A DNA stretch of 64,000 bases from Lepidostoma basale (taxonomy: Eukaryota; Arthropoda; Insecta; Trichoptera; Lepidostomatidae). The position numbers were made by a program, and so were the translations under genes. Below the pieces are notes generated by a model, which saw only the letters and a list, made by a program, of their open reading frames with translations, was not told the DNA's origin and searched no databases. This document shows positions 20,995-31,321 of the stretch, in pieces. Location of the stretch: contig JAHDVF020000744.1 in the NCBI GenBank assembly GCA_022606425.2, forward strand, positions 248,001 through 312,000, given 5' to 3'. Within the stretch, counting starts at the first letter, position 1. The number at the start of each line of letters is the position of its first letter.

Positions 20995-21790
20995 TTTATA
21001 TTGTTTCTTGAACAATGACGTCAAATTTCATATTACATATTAAGCTTTATTGAAGATTTATTATATTTTGAGGAAATACATATTTTGTCATTCTAATGCA
21101 TTATAAACTGCTGTTTTTTTGTTTTTGTTTTTTTTTATTATAACTTAACTAACTAACTTACCATCACGCCGTCTCCCCGGAGGGGTAGGCAGAAAGAATG
21201 GAACGCCACACTGTTCTGTCCCGACATACGTCTCTCGATTCCTCTACATTCATACATCTTGTCATGCACGCACGTCGATTTTTCCGACTCCTCACGTGAT
21301 CGACATTCAATATTTGATTGATTTGATCGTGCCACGTTTTCCTCGGCCTTCCTCTATTTCTAGCTCCGTTCACGCCGTTTACATATACCTTCTTTACCAT
21401 TCTGTCTTCACTCATTCTTTCCATGTGTCCAAACCATCTTAATGACCCTTTTCTTATTTTGTTCATAACACTTTCATTCGCACCACATTCACTTCTTATA
21501 CTTGCAGTTGTCACTCTATCATAAACAGATTTGCCACACATTCGTCTTAGAGATCTCATTTCTACTGCATTTATTCTACTTTCATCCTTCTTTTGCCAGT
21601 TCCATGCTTCACTTCCATACATAAGGGTCGGCACAAGAACACCATTGTGCACTGCCATCATTGTGCACTGCCACCTTTTTTTATTATATAATTTGATAAT
21701 ACCTTAGCAAGACGAAACATGTAATTCCCATACTATTAAAAGCAACTTCTATAACACAGACGTTTTTATTGGTATTTATTAGGTATTTCG
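20995..21790. repeat. Repeat family K copy split by a retrotransposon
   Basis: The left half (20995-21142; TTTCTTGAACAATGACGTC, ATTATATTTTGAGGAAATAC) and right half (21676-21790) are the two arms of a K inverted repeat. Plus strand 21693-21723 reads UUGAUAA, U, ACCUUAGCAAGAC, GAAA, CAUG, UA, a K-type hammerhead-like core with intact GAAA and CAUG. The family A copy at 21143-21675 landed in the centre. Confidence 0.55.
21143..21675 (-). mobile_element. RTE-like family A copy, open frame, 13-bp TSD
   Basis: The direct repeat TTTTTTTATTATA (21130-21142, 21676-21688) flanks it. The minus strand is open from MAVHNGVLVPTLMYGSEAW through RRMCGKSVYDRVTTASIRSE, RWFGHMERMSEDRMV, GRPRKTWHDQINQI, ACMTRCMNVEESRDVCRDRT to SAYPSGETA, stop at 21164, then (TTAG)n. 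CATTGTGCACTGCCA is tandemly duplicated at the 5' junction (about 21643-21674), perhaps a template-jump scar. About 165 codons without a stop, so a recent insertion. Confidence 0.88.
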
Positions 21791-22399
21791 TTCGCCAATA
21801 ACTTTTTATTTATTTTCAAGTATAAAAGTTATTTTATATTTTTAAATAAATTTGTTGAATTTGATTTGAATATGATTGTTTTATCTCGAGTTTACGATAC
21901 AACATGCGTGGTATAACATACCCAAAATTTACTCACTCTTTGTATTATGTATTACTTATTATTGTGTATCTCTAACCTGTATCTTGAGTGTATTGGAAAA
22001 TAATTCTGTAATGATTTGAATATATGTAAATAAATAAATATATGAAATAAATGAAATGATGAAAAACTTTTTATTAGTGTCACGAGAATCTTTTTGTCAT
22101 GAATTACATCAAACTTGTACTTATTTAAAATACCACGTGTAGCATTTATAATTACAAAAAAATATCAATAGTATATAGTAAATTGTTGTATAATGAAATC
22201 GAAGATATCGTTAGAACAGAAACCCACACAAAAGAATAACAGAATTTATTTTAATTGGGTATTTTTAAAATAATGCCTTTGTTCCTTGAACATCAATATC
22301 CTATTATTTATTTCCAGATTTATTTTAAATATAAAGAACGCAAATCTACAACAACCGTACTTGCTTAATAACAATATTACCATATTCATTTACGTAGTT
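21791..22399. other. AT-rich spacer
   Basis: Nothing recognised apart from general AT-rich sequence. Confidence 0.5.
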
Positions 22400-22409
22400 A
22401 CTATATAAA

Positions 22410-22991
22410 ATCACAAGGAAATCGAAAGAAGAATCGCAATTGGTAACAAAACATTCTTCTCTCTACTACCAGCGCTCAAATCAAGAAACGTACCCTGGAA
22501 AACCAAAATCACCCTGTATAAAACAATCATCCGAACAGTAGTGACCTATGGGTGTGAGGCGTGGACAATGACAGCGAAATCTGCAGAGCGACTGGGTGAC
22601 TGGGGACGAGAAGGGTGCTGCGCAGAATTCTGGGGCCTGTGAATGACGGTGAAGGCTGGAGAGTGCGGCATAATGACGAGCTGTACAATATTTACAAAGA
22701 TCCCAGTCTCTCCACACAGGTCAGTCTGAATAGACTGAGATGGGCTGGTCACGTGCAGAGGATGCCGTCATCGCGAACCCCAAAAAGATTGCTGGAGTGG
22801 CACCCAGGTGGCAGAAGACCAATTGGACGACCAAGGCTGCGATGGGATGATGAAGTTGGGAGAGATGGAGCAAGATTGTTAGGAGTGTCAGATTGGAGGG
22901 TCGAAGCGGAGGACAGGAGGAGTTGGAGGCGAAGAATACTGGAGGCTAAGGCTCGATATGGGCTGTAGGGCCATCGAAGAAGAAGAAGAAG
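22410..22991 (+). mobile_element. RTE-like family D copy with 10-bp TSD
   Basis: Flanked by ACTATATAAA (22400-22409 and 22992-23001). The first frame reads EIERRIAIGNKTFFSLLPAL, TLYKTIIRTVVTYGCEAWTM, SAERLGDWG. A one-base shift near 22612 moves to LRRILGPVNDGEGWRVRHND, LRWAGHVQRMPSSRTPKRLL, EWHPGGRRPIGRPRLRWDDE, DWRVEAEDRRSWRRRILEAK, ARYGL, stop at 22968, then GAAGAAGAAGAAGAA. 5'-truncated downstream of the RT. Only one frameshift. Confidence 0.88.
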
Positions 22992-23001
22992 ACTATATAA
23001 A

Positions 23002-23320
23002 TAAGAGAAACAAGTTTTATGACTTGACTTGACTGTACTAATAATTACGATTAAAAAAAATATTTGCATGTGTCTGTGTGAAGAATGCCTTTATAAATAA
23101 ATAAATTAACCAATGTAATGGCACAAATATTTTTTGGTATAAAGTAAAAGAAAATAAATTTAAAAGTGGAAGAAAAACAGTGTTTTAATTTTTGTTATCA
23201 AATCTAGTTTAATTAAATATCAAACGTAATATAATAAAATATTTCAAATAAAGTAAACAATAAAACCTTTTTTAAATATTTTTTTTTCTATTTAATCAAA
23301 ATCCACTAATGTTTGCACCT
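23002..23320. other. AT-rich spacer
   Basis: Nothing recognised. Confidence 0.5.
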
Positions 23321-23322
23321 TC

Positions 23323-23354
23323 GACTGGTTTCGGCAGCTCGCTGCTATCTTCCG
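23323..23354 (-). ncRNA. Hammerhead-like motif (CGAG-loop family)
   Basis: Minus strand reads CGGAAGA, U, A-GCAG-CGAG-CUGC-C, GAAA, CCAG, UC. ACCUU upstream and AAGGU downstream can pair as a distal stem I across an internal loop. Only U4 of the core (U to G) and one base of stem III deviate from the family form. Confidence 0.5.
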
Positions 23355-23359
23355 GTATT

Positions 23360-24344
23360 CAAGGTTTACGTTTAAAAATAATATAACATATTGTGTAAAT
23401 TTTCCTCTAAAATAAACTTATACATTGTTACACAAATCATTGTTTTTTTTCATTTCATTGAACGATCTCAACAAAATATTTAAACAGGATAGAGAAAAAA
23501 CCCTGAGAGCTGCGTAATATCCTGAAAGTCCTTTATCCTGGAGGTTAAATGAAGACATAACGTTTTAATTCAGCGGGTTTCACAGCGCGGCAGTCAAGTG
23601 CCGAATATAATAACATCCCCGTAAGAAAATTCCACGTCGAAGCCACCCTAAAATTTCATATAAGCCCCAATTTCAATATAAATTCTCATTTTGTACTCAA
23701 TTTGGTGAACTTATCGCGAAGCTGGTATCTTGTTCTGACGCCGAGCGTCATGCTAAGGAGCTTTGAAATCCTCCCTTTTAGAGACCCGTCTGAGCCCCAC
23801 TTATAAGGGTGAGAATGCCGAGATGAATAGCAATTTACATAAAACATCTATGTAGATGTAGCTGGCTGAATGCATTCTCTGGAATATTGTGAAGCGATGC
23901 ATTTTTTCTGAGAATGTGCTACCATTTGCATGAAAATAACTTTCGAATGGTCTCAAATAAAAATATGAAACTATTTCTCTCTTGAAATATTTTTATCTAT
24001 CTTTACTTAATATTTTTTTCCAGTTGTTATTGAAAACGAATGAAAATATTTATATATTTTTTTTGATCAACTTGACTCTGTGGCATTCCAAAATGATGAT
24101 TAATAAATTAATTAAAACATGGTTTTATTTTCCTTTTTTGAGTGAATTTTCCCCAAAAAAATATTTCGAACGCTTAACATCTTTATCATCGGGAGAAAAA
24201 TATAAACTCTTTATAACTTTGGTCTATTTCTAATGACTACATAACTAGGCTAGTGACTTAAGTCATTACCTAAAGTATATATTATATTATATCTATCAAA
24301 CTAGCATTTCAAGAAACCAATTAATATAAAATAACGTATAATAT
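23360..24344. other. Probably single-copy DNA
   Basis: Between about 23470 and 23900 composition is less AT-rich (AGCGGGTTTCACAGCGCGGC, GACGCCGAGCGTCATGC) and no repeat family is recognised. It could be conserved host intron or intergenic sequence. No ORF or splice-bounded exon is convincing. A frame of 83 codons at 23982-24233 is Phe/Lys/Leu-rich and looks like chance. Confidence 0.4.
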
Positions 24345-24808
24345 AAAAATAAGGCAAAAGAAGGATGAAAGTTTAATAAATGCAATAGAAATGAGATCTC
24401 TTAGACGAATGTGTGGATACGCTGTGTATGATAGAGTGTCGAATGAAAATATAAGAAGTGAATGCGGTGCAAATGATGGTGTTATGAACAAAATAATGAA
24501 AGGATCATTAAGATGTTTTGGACATATGGAAAGAATGAATGAAGAAAGAATGGTAAAAACATTATATGTTAACGATGTAAATGGAACCAGGAATAGAGGA
24601 AGACCGAGGAAAACGTGGCACGATCAAATAAATCAAATATTGAATGTCGGCCATGTGAGGAGTCAGAGAAATCGACGCGCGTGCATGACACGATGTATGA
24701 ATGTTGAGGAATCGAGAGAAATATGCCAGGAAAGAAAAGTGTGGCAATCCATTCTTTCTGCCTACCTCTTCGGGGAGACGGCGTGATGGTTAGTTAGTTA
24801 GTTATAAT
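24345..24808 (+). mobile_element. RTE-like family A copy, open frame, TTAG tail
   Basis: Opens at GKRRMKV-type sequence, then from 24391 encodes MRSLRRMCGYAVYDRVSNEN, RSECGANDGVMNKIMKGSLR, CFGHMERMNEERMVKTLYVN, GRPRKTWHDQINQILNVGH, ACMTRCMNVEESREICQERK, SAYLFGETA, stop at 24786, and TTAG repeats. About 145 codons, no stop. Very close to the copy at 9205-9786 (shared CFGHMERM and MVKTLY variants), which suggests a common recent source. Confidence 0.85.
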
Positions 24809-25867
24809 ATATATGTAATGTTTAAGTGTAAAATTTTAGAATAATTTTACTAATATAATACTCCATACATAAAATATGTACGAAAATAAATTGCAAATTA
24901 ATGTGTCATTACGCATCAGTTAACTTGCGTTATACGTTCATTTCGTTTGATTAGTTCTATTTTTAAAAGTGTTTTAAAACAATATGCAAATAGTTTGTTG
25001 GATTAAAATCCATTATAAACAGTTGTAAATAACTATACGATACGCTTCTTAAAGCAACCTAACTATCTCCTACAGATATATTACTTAAATTTCTTAAAAC
25101 GAACATCGCTACATAACTCAAATTTAATATACCAAATATTCTCCATCATCATGCAACAAACATAACTCAAAACAGGGCTAAGTCCGAAATGGGGCATTAC
25201 GTCGAGCCCTTAAATAACGGATATAGGGTGTAACAGAAGTTCTTTTGAGCGAGTGGGGCATTAAAAAGCGATCGTTTCCGAAACTTGATACATCAACCCT
25301 CCCACTGACAAACACCCTGTGTCCAGTGACCTTACTAACGCCCTTAAAATAGGGACTGCCCATTGAAGGATCTTGAAAAAGGAATAGTCAACTTCTATTT
25401 TTAACTATTATATTGCAGAGTTTAATGTATTATAAACTAATATTAAATTTAATAATTTGCAATTGGTTTGAACTTATCACCAGAATATTTGTTGTTAAAC
25501 GTTTTCTTGGAGAAGTATGAAGCAAGGATTAAACGCCATTTTTAAACCTCTTCCACATTGGCAAAGAGTTAGTTTTTTTACGATCTTAACCGTTTAAAAC
25601 TCTATTAATTTAAATATACCATTTTTTCTCGTTTTATCGTTCTATTTCAAAAACATACATTTTCTTCCTTTTTTTCTTCATTCATTATTACGTGTATCTT
25701 AACACTATCAGCGATTATTTGGGTGTGATTTAAATTATTTTTTTATTATAGATTTAACTTTCGTTCTACAAAAATAAAATTTTACTAAAAGAAATCTTTT
25801 ATTAATGCCATGTTCCATTGAATATGCCATCACTGGTTTTGAAAACATAAGCCCAAATATAAATAAA
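24809..25867. other. Spacer, partly single-copy looking
   Basis: 25140-25380 contains a less AT-rich block (GGGCTAAGTCCGAAATGGGG, TGACAAACACCCTGTGTCC) with no repeat match in the window and no ORF I trust. The rest is AT-rich. Confidence 0.4.
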
Positions 25868-26054
25868 AAATACGATGCTTTAACTACTTATACTTATGTA
25901 TTTATTTCGACAGCGACCGATTTCGCCAAGCTGGCTGGCATCGACAGACTGGTCAGCCTGTCGATAAGTCGTACGATTCCAACCGGCATGGTGAAACTGG
26001 TTGCCATCGAAATAAATACAAAAGTAAAAGAAGTTCTTAAAAAATGTCGTTATA
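25868..26054. repeat. Inverted repeat family R copy
   Basis: The left arm (TACGATGCTTTAACTAC, TTTATTTCGACAGCGACCG, ATTTCGCCAAGC) and right arm (GGTGAAACTGGTTGCC, ATCGAAATAAATACAAAAGT, TTAAAAAATGTCGT) are inverted copies. The centre holds GACAGACTGGTCAGCCTGTC, itself an imperfect palindrome. An R-type downstream block (GAGATTTCAATAAAATCATT) lies at 26278-26298, separated from the hairpin by the family F insertion. Confidence 0.6.
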
Positions 26055-26056
26055 TT

Positions 26057-26222
26057 TCATTATTATTTTTCTTCTTTCTCAGCCTATTCCCGTCCACTCC
26101 TGGACAAAGGCCTCCTCCATTAGATTCCATGTCACTCTGTCCTGTGCAGAATGCATCCAGGTTATTCCGACATGCCTGTTCAGATCATCCTTCCATCGTA
26201 GTTGCGGTCGCCCTGCAATTTA
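26057..26222 (-). mobile_element. RTE-like family F fragment inserted in an R repeat
   Basis: Minus strand covers the last 45 codons of family F (CGGATTGCAGGGCGACCGCA region to GGAGGAGGCCTTTGTCCAGG and CAGGAGTGGACGGGAATAGG) with a GAAGAAAAA end. It interrupts the R element between its hairpin and its 3' block. ATTATTATTT occurs on both sides (26059, 26229) but is low-complexity, so the TSD is tentative. Confidence 0.7.
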
Positions 26223-26309
26223 TTAATTATTATTATTTATTGCAATTTAATTTTTATTTAATTTCAACTCTGATTAGGAGATTTCAATAAAATCATTAGA
26301 TTATCCTTA

Positions 26310-27094
26310 AAACCAGAAAAACGTAGATATGTATATATTTTTTAAATTTTAATGCTTGAATTATGAATGAATAATTGAACCTCCAACCAATGGTTTTCAA
26401 CCCCTTTCCAAGGACGTTCGCACAGTTCAAGAAGGTCCTGCCGACACGTGTATTGGTCCCGTAACAAGTGTCGACAGGTGTCACCAACACCACCGAATGT
26501 CGCTGGTCCCGGGTCCAGACCCTACGCGGGGCGCCTAACGATACAATACCCTGGCACTTCACTCACACATTGAAACATCTCCGTTAAGACCCATTACCCG
26601 TGAGATACAACGAGATATTATAATGTTGGAAAATGAGTGGATGTTGTTTATTATACGTGTTATGGCTTGTTGTAAAATTTAATGTCCTATATCAAGATAG
26701 CTACTTGTTAATGGCATCTTATAACTAGCGTACGGCATATATCGTTTGTGAACTATTGTTCATATATAATAATATTTAATAACTTTAACAAAAAGCTATA
26801 TGCCTTTGAAATGTAGATGTATCGTAGAATAATTTTGTAATAATAATAATAATAAAGTGGATCATTTATAGAACGCCATTTTTATCCTCCTACTCATCTC
26901 AAGGGCGCTGTAGAAGATGCTCCGTTTTATCAACTAGATAAAAATAATAAAAATAATAATAATGATAACAATAATAATAAACATATTTAGTATGAGGGCT
27001 ACACCTGACGTAGTCGATCAGTCCTTCCTGTCAGGAAATGATAATTTGAAAAGGTAGATTTGTACGATTGGTAGCAATTAATATTTTTGGGATA
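26310..27094. other. Spacer, partly single-copy looking
   Basis: 26400-26580 is GC-richer (GTCCCGGGTCCAGACCC, ACGCGGGGCGCCTAACG) with no coding call. AAT and ATA microsatellite runs lie at about 26840-26855 and 26940-26985. Confidence 0.4.
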
Positions 27095-27107
27095 TTGGGT
27101 GTAACTT

Positions 27108-27641
27108 TATCAATGAAAGCGAAAACGGCCGTTCACAATGGAGTTCTGGTCCCAACCTTAATGTATGGAAGCGAAGCATGGAACTGGCAAAAGAAGGATG
27201 AGAGTAGAATAAATGCGGTAGAGATGAGGTCCCTAAGACGTATGTGTGGTAGAACGATATACGACAGAATCTCAAATGCTGATATAAGAAAGGAATGTAG
27301 AGCGGAAGAAGGTATAATGAACAAAATTATGAAAGGATCGCTGCGTTGGTTCGGACATATGGAACGCATGGATGGAGAAAGAATGGTTAAGAAAGTATAC
27401 GTTAATGATGTAAATGGGGTACGAAGTCGAGGCAGACCGAGGAAAACATGGCATGACCAAATTAATCAAATTTTAAAGGTTGGTCATGTTAGAAGTCGGA
27501 GGAATCGACGTGCGTGTATGACTCGTTGTATGAATGTGGAGGAATTTAGAGAGGTTTGCCAGGATAGAGTAGTGTGGCGGTCCATTCTCTCTGCCTACCC
27601 CTGCGGGGAAACGGCGTGATGGTTTGTTGTTGTTGTTGTTG
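27108..27641 (+). mobile_element. RTE-like family B copy, open frame, 13-bp TSD
   Basis: Bracketed by TTGGGTGTAACTT (27095-27107 and 27642-27654). The frame is open from SMKAKTAVHNGVLVPTLMYG through EAWNWQKKDESRINAVEMRS, RRMCGRTIYDRISNADIRKE, RWFGHMERMDGERMV, GRPRKTWHDQINQILKVGH, ACMTRCMNVEEFREVCQDR to SAYPCGETA, stop at 27617, followed by (TTG)n. About 168 codons with no lesion. With the perfect TSD it is a young 5'-truncated insertion. Confidence 0.92.
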
Positions 27642-27716
27642 TTGGGTGTAACTTATTTGTAAAAAATCTACGCAAGCTCATATGCTCAGTATTCTGATTT
27701 AAAAGCAAATAAATTC

Positions 27717-28051
27717 TTCTTCTTCCTTATTTGTGGTCTGTTATCCAGAGTATTGCTCCTCCTGTGAAGTAGATTCCCAGCTGTCCTTCCACATTTTAGG
27801 AGGTCTTCCACATTTTAGGAGGTCTTCCACGAGGACGAGTCTCATGAGGTTGATTATACAATGCAATATAGGGGAGTCTGGTGGTGTCCATTCTTTGAAC
27901 ATGACCGTACCAGTCCCTTTTTCACTGTCTGCTCAATCTTATAATATCATCAACTTCAGATATCTCTCTTATTCTGGTGTTCCTCACGCGATCCCTCAGT
28001 GTCTTGCTTGCTATCGTCCTCAGTGTCTTCATTTCGGAAGTCTTCAAAACT
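27717..28051 (-). mobile_element. RTE-like family E copy with 9-bp TSD
   Basis: AATAAATTC flanks it (27708-27716 and 28052-28060). Minus strand carries EMKTLRTIASKTLRDRVRN-type sequence, a VEDIIR block, and an IWHNQPHETRPRGRPPKM-type end, then GAAGAAGAA. A 20-bp segment (CACATTTTAGGAGGTCTTC) is tandemly duplicated at about 27789-27828. Frames are broken. Confidence 0.75.
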
Positions 28052-28060
28052 AATAAATTC

Positions 28061-28554
28061 GGACTACATTTTTTTACAACTCATCCAAATAATTAAGATT
28101 AATTACATAACTTACCTCATATAGTTAGACAATATGGACTCCATAATTAAAGTATGGTCCAAAAATATACTTAAAAACTGTAAAATTACTTGCTGTAAAA
28201 TGTCATTTAACTATTTGCTTTTCATTTCAATTTTTTATTTTATTACTTCTATTCATTAAGTGAAACACTTCAAAAGATTTATTGCGAACAAACAGTATTA
28301 TTGTATGCCTAAATCTAAATACAAATTAAGATCATCTATTTGTAAATTCTTGAGATTCATTAATTATTTTGTCTCCAGTTTGTTAATCCAAAAGGTGACT
28401 TTGAAGTCGACTTTCTGTTATAGTTCTTAAATTTAATTTTATTCAATGAATTTAACTAGTACGTCTTAAAACCGCACCATACAGTGTCACCTCTAGATCG
28501 GTCATAAAATAACAACTTTTTTTAAATAGCTTATGTAATTGTTTTTAAATAGTT
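28061..28554. other. AT-rich spacer
   Basis: Nothing recognised. Confidence 0.5.
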
Positions 28555-28800
28555 TATTGTTTTGGCCGAAACACTATGATACTTAAATATTATTAATTTC
28601 TAAATTATAAAACACTGTTTTAAGGGTATCACAATTTTTTTTTTGTTTTTCGCTACAGTATTTTCGTCAACCTATGTTGACATCATCAGCTGTTACAATA
28701 TTTTTTCAACTGTTAAAATCACGAGAGTTAATTTTTCAAAGTTGAAAAAAATACTGTAACTCCTAATGATGCCAACATAGGTTGGGGGCGAACAGAGGAG
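28555..28800. repeat. Repeat family Q, inverted pair with hammerhead-like motif
   Basis: Starts with TTTGGCCGAAACACTATGAT like the copies at 47570 (inverted) and 54535. Minus strand 28656-28689 reads CUGAUGA, U, GUCAAC-AUAG-GUUGAC, GAAA, AUAC, UGU: canonical core and a perfect 6-bp stem II, stem III mutated. The plus-strand partner near 28763-28795 (CUAAUGA, U, GCCAAC-AUAG-GUUGGG, GAAC) is the inverted, more damaged copy. Arms are joined by CAACTG...CAAAGTTG. Confidence 0.6.
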
Positions 28801-28949
28801 AGTGGAGTGCCGCATCGGTATTTGGAACATAAGAGGGGGTATGGAAGGGAAGTTAAATGAAAAGTGCTATGAATTTGATAATAAATGTTTGTATATTCTG
28901 TGCATGACTGAATGCATGTTTAAAGCAGTGCATGACTGAGAGCATGGCA
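28801..28949. other. Spacer with V-like word
   Basis: AGAGTGGAGTGCCGCATCGG near 28800-28820 matches the body of SINE-like family V. The rest is unrecognised. Confidence 0.35.
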
Positions 28950-29075
28950 ATAAATTCGGCTTGTATGAATGTGGAGGAAGCTAGAGAGGTATGTCATGAT
29001 AGAGTAGTGTGGCGGTTCATTCTCCGCCTACTCCTGCGGGGAAACGGCGTGATGGTTTGTTGTTGTTATTGCTGT
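28950..29075 (+). mobile_element. RTE-like family B 3' end
   Basis: Only the last 35 codons: TGTATGAATGTGGAGGAAGC, GAGAGGTATGTCATGATAGA, TGTGGCGGTTCATTCTCC, CTGCGGGGAAACGGCGTG and a TTTGTTGTTGTTATTG tail. Strongly 5'-truncated insertion. Confidence 0.75.
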
Positions 29076-29129
29076 ATTTTATAATTAAATAAGAAAAAAA
29101 ATACCATCTTACAAGATATCTGAAAATGT

Positions 29130-29300
29130 TGGTCAATGAAAGTATAAAGGGTTACGACCAATTTTATAATTTCGAAAACCTTTGGCCTGGTTTTTAGGTC
29201 CTCATTTCTGACTCTGTCCCGCAAGTTGACATACAACATGGCTTCTCTCCATTGCTCTCTGCGTGACTCTGAGCTTGTTGGCACTTTTTTGTGACATTAT
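29130..29300 (-). mobile_element. RTE-like family F-related fragment
   Basis: Minus strand encodes SESRREQWREAMLYVNLRDR, VRNEDLKTRPKVFEIIKLVV, equivalent to the AMERAMLGISLRDRVRN part of family F. No tail is seen, so the 3' side is lost. Confidence 0.6.
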
Positions 29301-29854
29301 TTTTAACGTAACGTATTTTTTAACGTAGCACGTTAATTAAAACCGAATTCAAAATGATATTACACCATCCCAGTTTTGTCCTATATAGACAAAATTCTCA
29401 TTAATTAACTGAAATTTTTAAACCACAAGATTCAAACAAAAAGGGCGTGTATATTAAATTTATCGGGAGCGCTTCGGCATTTTCTTTATTCAGAATATCG
29501 TTACAGGGTTGCTGAAAAGATTTTTAAACTCATCATCAATCACCAGCCTTACCCCGGGGCACCTGAATAGCCTCCCTTATTAGCAATTCATTATACGATA
29601 CGACCATCCCCTGGTTTTTAATCATTATATACAGCCTCCACCCTTACTGTAAGAGCGACAGTAACCTACTGTCCACTATTTATTACTCATGGGTGATTCA
29701 TCGAACCCAGTTCATCGAAAACGAATTTACGATTAATTTTTCTTTAATACATTCGGTCCTTGATTTATTTGATTCCTGGAATGGAATCAATTAACAATTT
29801 TGCACCTATTATATACAGTTATAAAATGTTTTAATTTAGAACACAGATTGGTAT
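29301..29854. other. Probably single-copy DNA
   Basis: 29440-29720 is moderately GC-rich (TACCCCGGGGCACCTGAA) and matches no repeat in the window. No ORF above chance. Confidence 0.4.
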
Positions 29855-29890
29855 CATAAGGTGCCAACATAGGTTGGCAAAACAGCAGTC
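29855..29890 (+). ncRNA. Hammerhead-like motif, family Q, degraded
   Basis: Reads CAUAAGG, U, GCCAAC-AUAG-GUUGGC, AAAA, CAGCAG, UC. Stem II is a perfect 6 bp with the Q-type AUAG loop. The CUGANGA and GAAA boxes and the CAGCUG palindrome each carry changes. The following family P tail begins three bases downstream, so a retrotransposon inserted into the repeat. Confidence 0.4.
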
Positions 29891-29892
29891 CC

Positions 29893-30120
29893 GACTTCTT
29901 CATTTGGTCCCGTGCCAGGTCCCCCCAACGTTGGCGATCACTACAGCAAAGGTATTCGCCATAGTGATTCCTGGGAAAAGGTGACCAGAGTGGTTTCCCG
30001 TTGCCTTCTCTGGTGGATCTTTCTGTCGGGGTTACCTTCCCTTAGCTGGTTGGATCTGGTTTGGAGGCGCCAGAAACTCGCCTTTCATCCCCTCGTTATC
30101 TGCTGTGATCACACGGTTAT
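29893..30120 (-). mobile_element. RTE-like family P 3' end
   Basis: The minus strand aligns with 47930-48258: GTGTGATCACAGCAGATA, GGGGATGAAAGGCGAGTTTC, CAAACCAGATCCAACCAGC, TAAGGGAAGGTAACCCCGAC, and a terminal GTGATCGCCAACGTTGGGG, with a GAAGAAG end near 29895. It lacks the segment encoding AQDRDVFAA that the other copy keeps. Fragmentary coding, no open frame. Confidence 0.6.
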
Positions 30121-30572
30121 GAGTGTGATCCCATTGCCCGGGGTTCGCGACAGGGACGCTAACGAGTTGGACTAGTCAGTAGTGTTGCCGGTGGAATGCA
30201 ACTGGGCGTTTCGCAACATTTTATAGAATCACACCCTCCAGCAAGATGTGACTCGCCGCGACCCTACTGACAATTCGAACCCCTTTCCCGACTGACTCAT
30301 TTAAATATATCTTGATACGTAATAACACTATTCTTATTTTAAAATCAAACCTCCAATTGCCTAGCATCGGTACTATTAAGGTCTCTGGATGGTTTAGATT
30401 AACAATTGGTCCCGTTAGGTGACCGTTAAAACCTTCTGGGAAGTTCATGACCTTCTGAGAATAATTCGTAGTGATATTTGTTTATCATAGATTGCGGTGA
30501 TATCGAATTATGTGTTAAAGCAGGCGAAGATTTAAAATTCAAACTCAATTTAAGGATTGATTGTATCTCAAT
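30121..30572. other. Spacer leading into repeat M
   Basis: 30210-30440 looks single-copy (CAAGATGTGACTCGCCGCG). From about 30555 the sequence matches the M repeat seen at 12305-12396. Confidence 0.4.
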
Positions 30573-30845
30573 AGAGACGAAGATCTTCTTCTTCACTTTT
30601 GGTAGACTCAGGAGTCTGTTAATTCAGGCGGGTTCTCTTGAAACGTCTTTGACCTCCCCATCTGACCACATCTTCGACCTCGCAGATTTCTCGGATTGCT
30701 GTATTCCTAACTCGATCACGTAGGGTCTTGCCAGCTATAGCGTGGAGTGTTTTCATCTGATGAGAGACGAAGATGTAAATTGTTTTTTTTTTTGGAAACA
30801 GAATATGGTGGTCGAGGCGTTTACAGGACTTATGACCTATCATTG
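30573..30845 (-). repeat. Dispersed repeat M, split by a retrotransposon
   Basis: Minus strand: CATAAGTCCTGTAAACGCC, CCACCATATTCTGTTTCC, CATCTTCGTCTCT, then after the insertion ATTGAGATACAATCAATCC. The undivided equivalent at 12305-12396 reads straight through CATCTTCGTCTCTATTGAGA, which serves as the empty site and proves the insertion. Confidence 0.7.
30585..30762 (-). mobile_element. RTE-like family E 3' end with 12-bp TSD
   Basis: 178 bp bounded by AGAGACGAAGAT (30573-30584 and 30763-30774). Minus strand reads MKTLHAIAGKTLRDRVRNTA, IREICEVEDVVRWGGQRRFK, then a frame loss and a GAAGAAGAAG tail. The perfect TSD and known empty site make this a very well-defined insertion. Confidence 0.88.
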
Positions 30846-31204
30846 GTTGGGTTGAGCGATCGCTTTATGTTCACAACATTCCCCATCCGCCCTTCTTACG
30901 ACCACCACGTCTGACAAATTTTTGGATGTTCTATATATGCTACTATGTTACACCACACTTCACATTTTTTTTTGTTCAATATTAGTATATATAATCTATC
31001 GAAAAAACGTTTGCTCAACTAGCTAATAGCAGGCAGATCAACGTTCGGGCAGGAAAACGTCGATCAGGTCCGCTAGTATTATATATAGTTCTAACAATAC
31101 AAAACAATCTCTTTTTGTTCTTGACGCCCATCCTCTTCCACAGCAGGACCAAATTTAAGAATTGAGATTTCCATTCCAGTCGCACAATAATATTCTTGTA
31201 ATAA
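30846..31204. other. Spacer
   Basis: No feature recognised. Confidence 0.45.
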
Positions 31205-31250
31205 AAAAATCCAGTCAAAGTCGGGGAGACCTGACATGACACCGAAAGAA
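31205..31250 (+). mobile_element. RTE-like family P terminal scrap
   Basis: AGTCGGGGAGACCTGACATG and ACACCGAAAGAAGAATAATA match the last 40 bases of family P and its GAA tail (compare 48215-48258). Too short to orient beyond the plus strand. Confidence 0.5.
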
Positions 31251-31321
31251 GAATAATAATTAAAACTGAAATTAGTTTTTTGGGATTTTAGGTTTATCCG
31301 TGTAACTTCTCTTTATCGACC

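Noticed and set aside
24300..24830. A firm TSD for the family A copy at 24345
   Set aside because: TATAATATA occurs on both sides, but seven extra AT bases separate the left one from the element, so I do not rely on it.
25805..26290. A 161-codon plus-strand gene
   Set aside because: It runs through an R inverted repeat and the antisense of a family F tail, so it is a shadow.
26840..26985. Regulatory ATA/AAT runs
   Set aside because: Simple microsatellites with no further signal.
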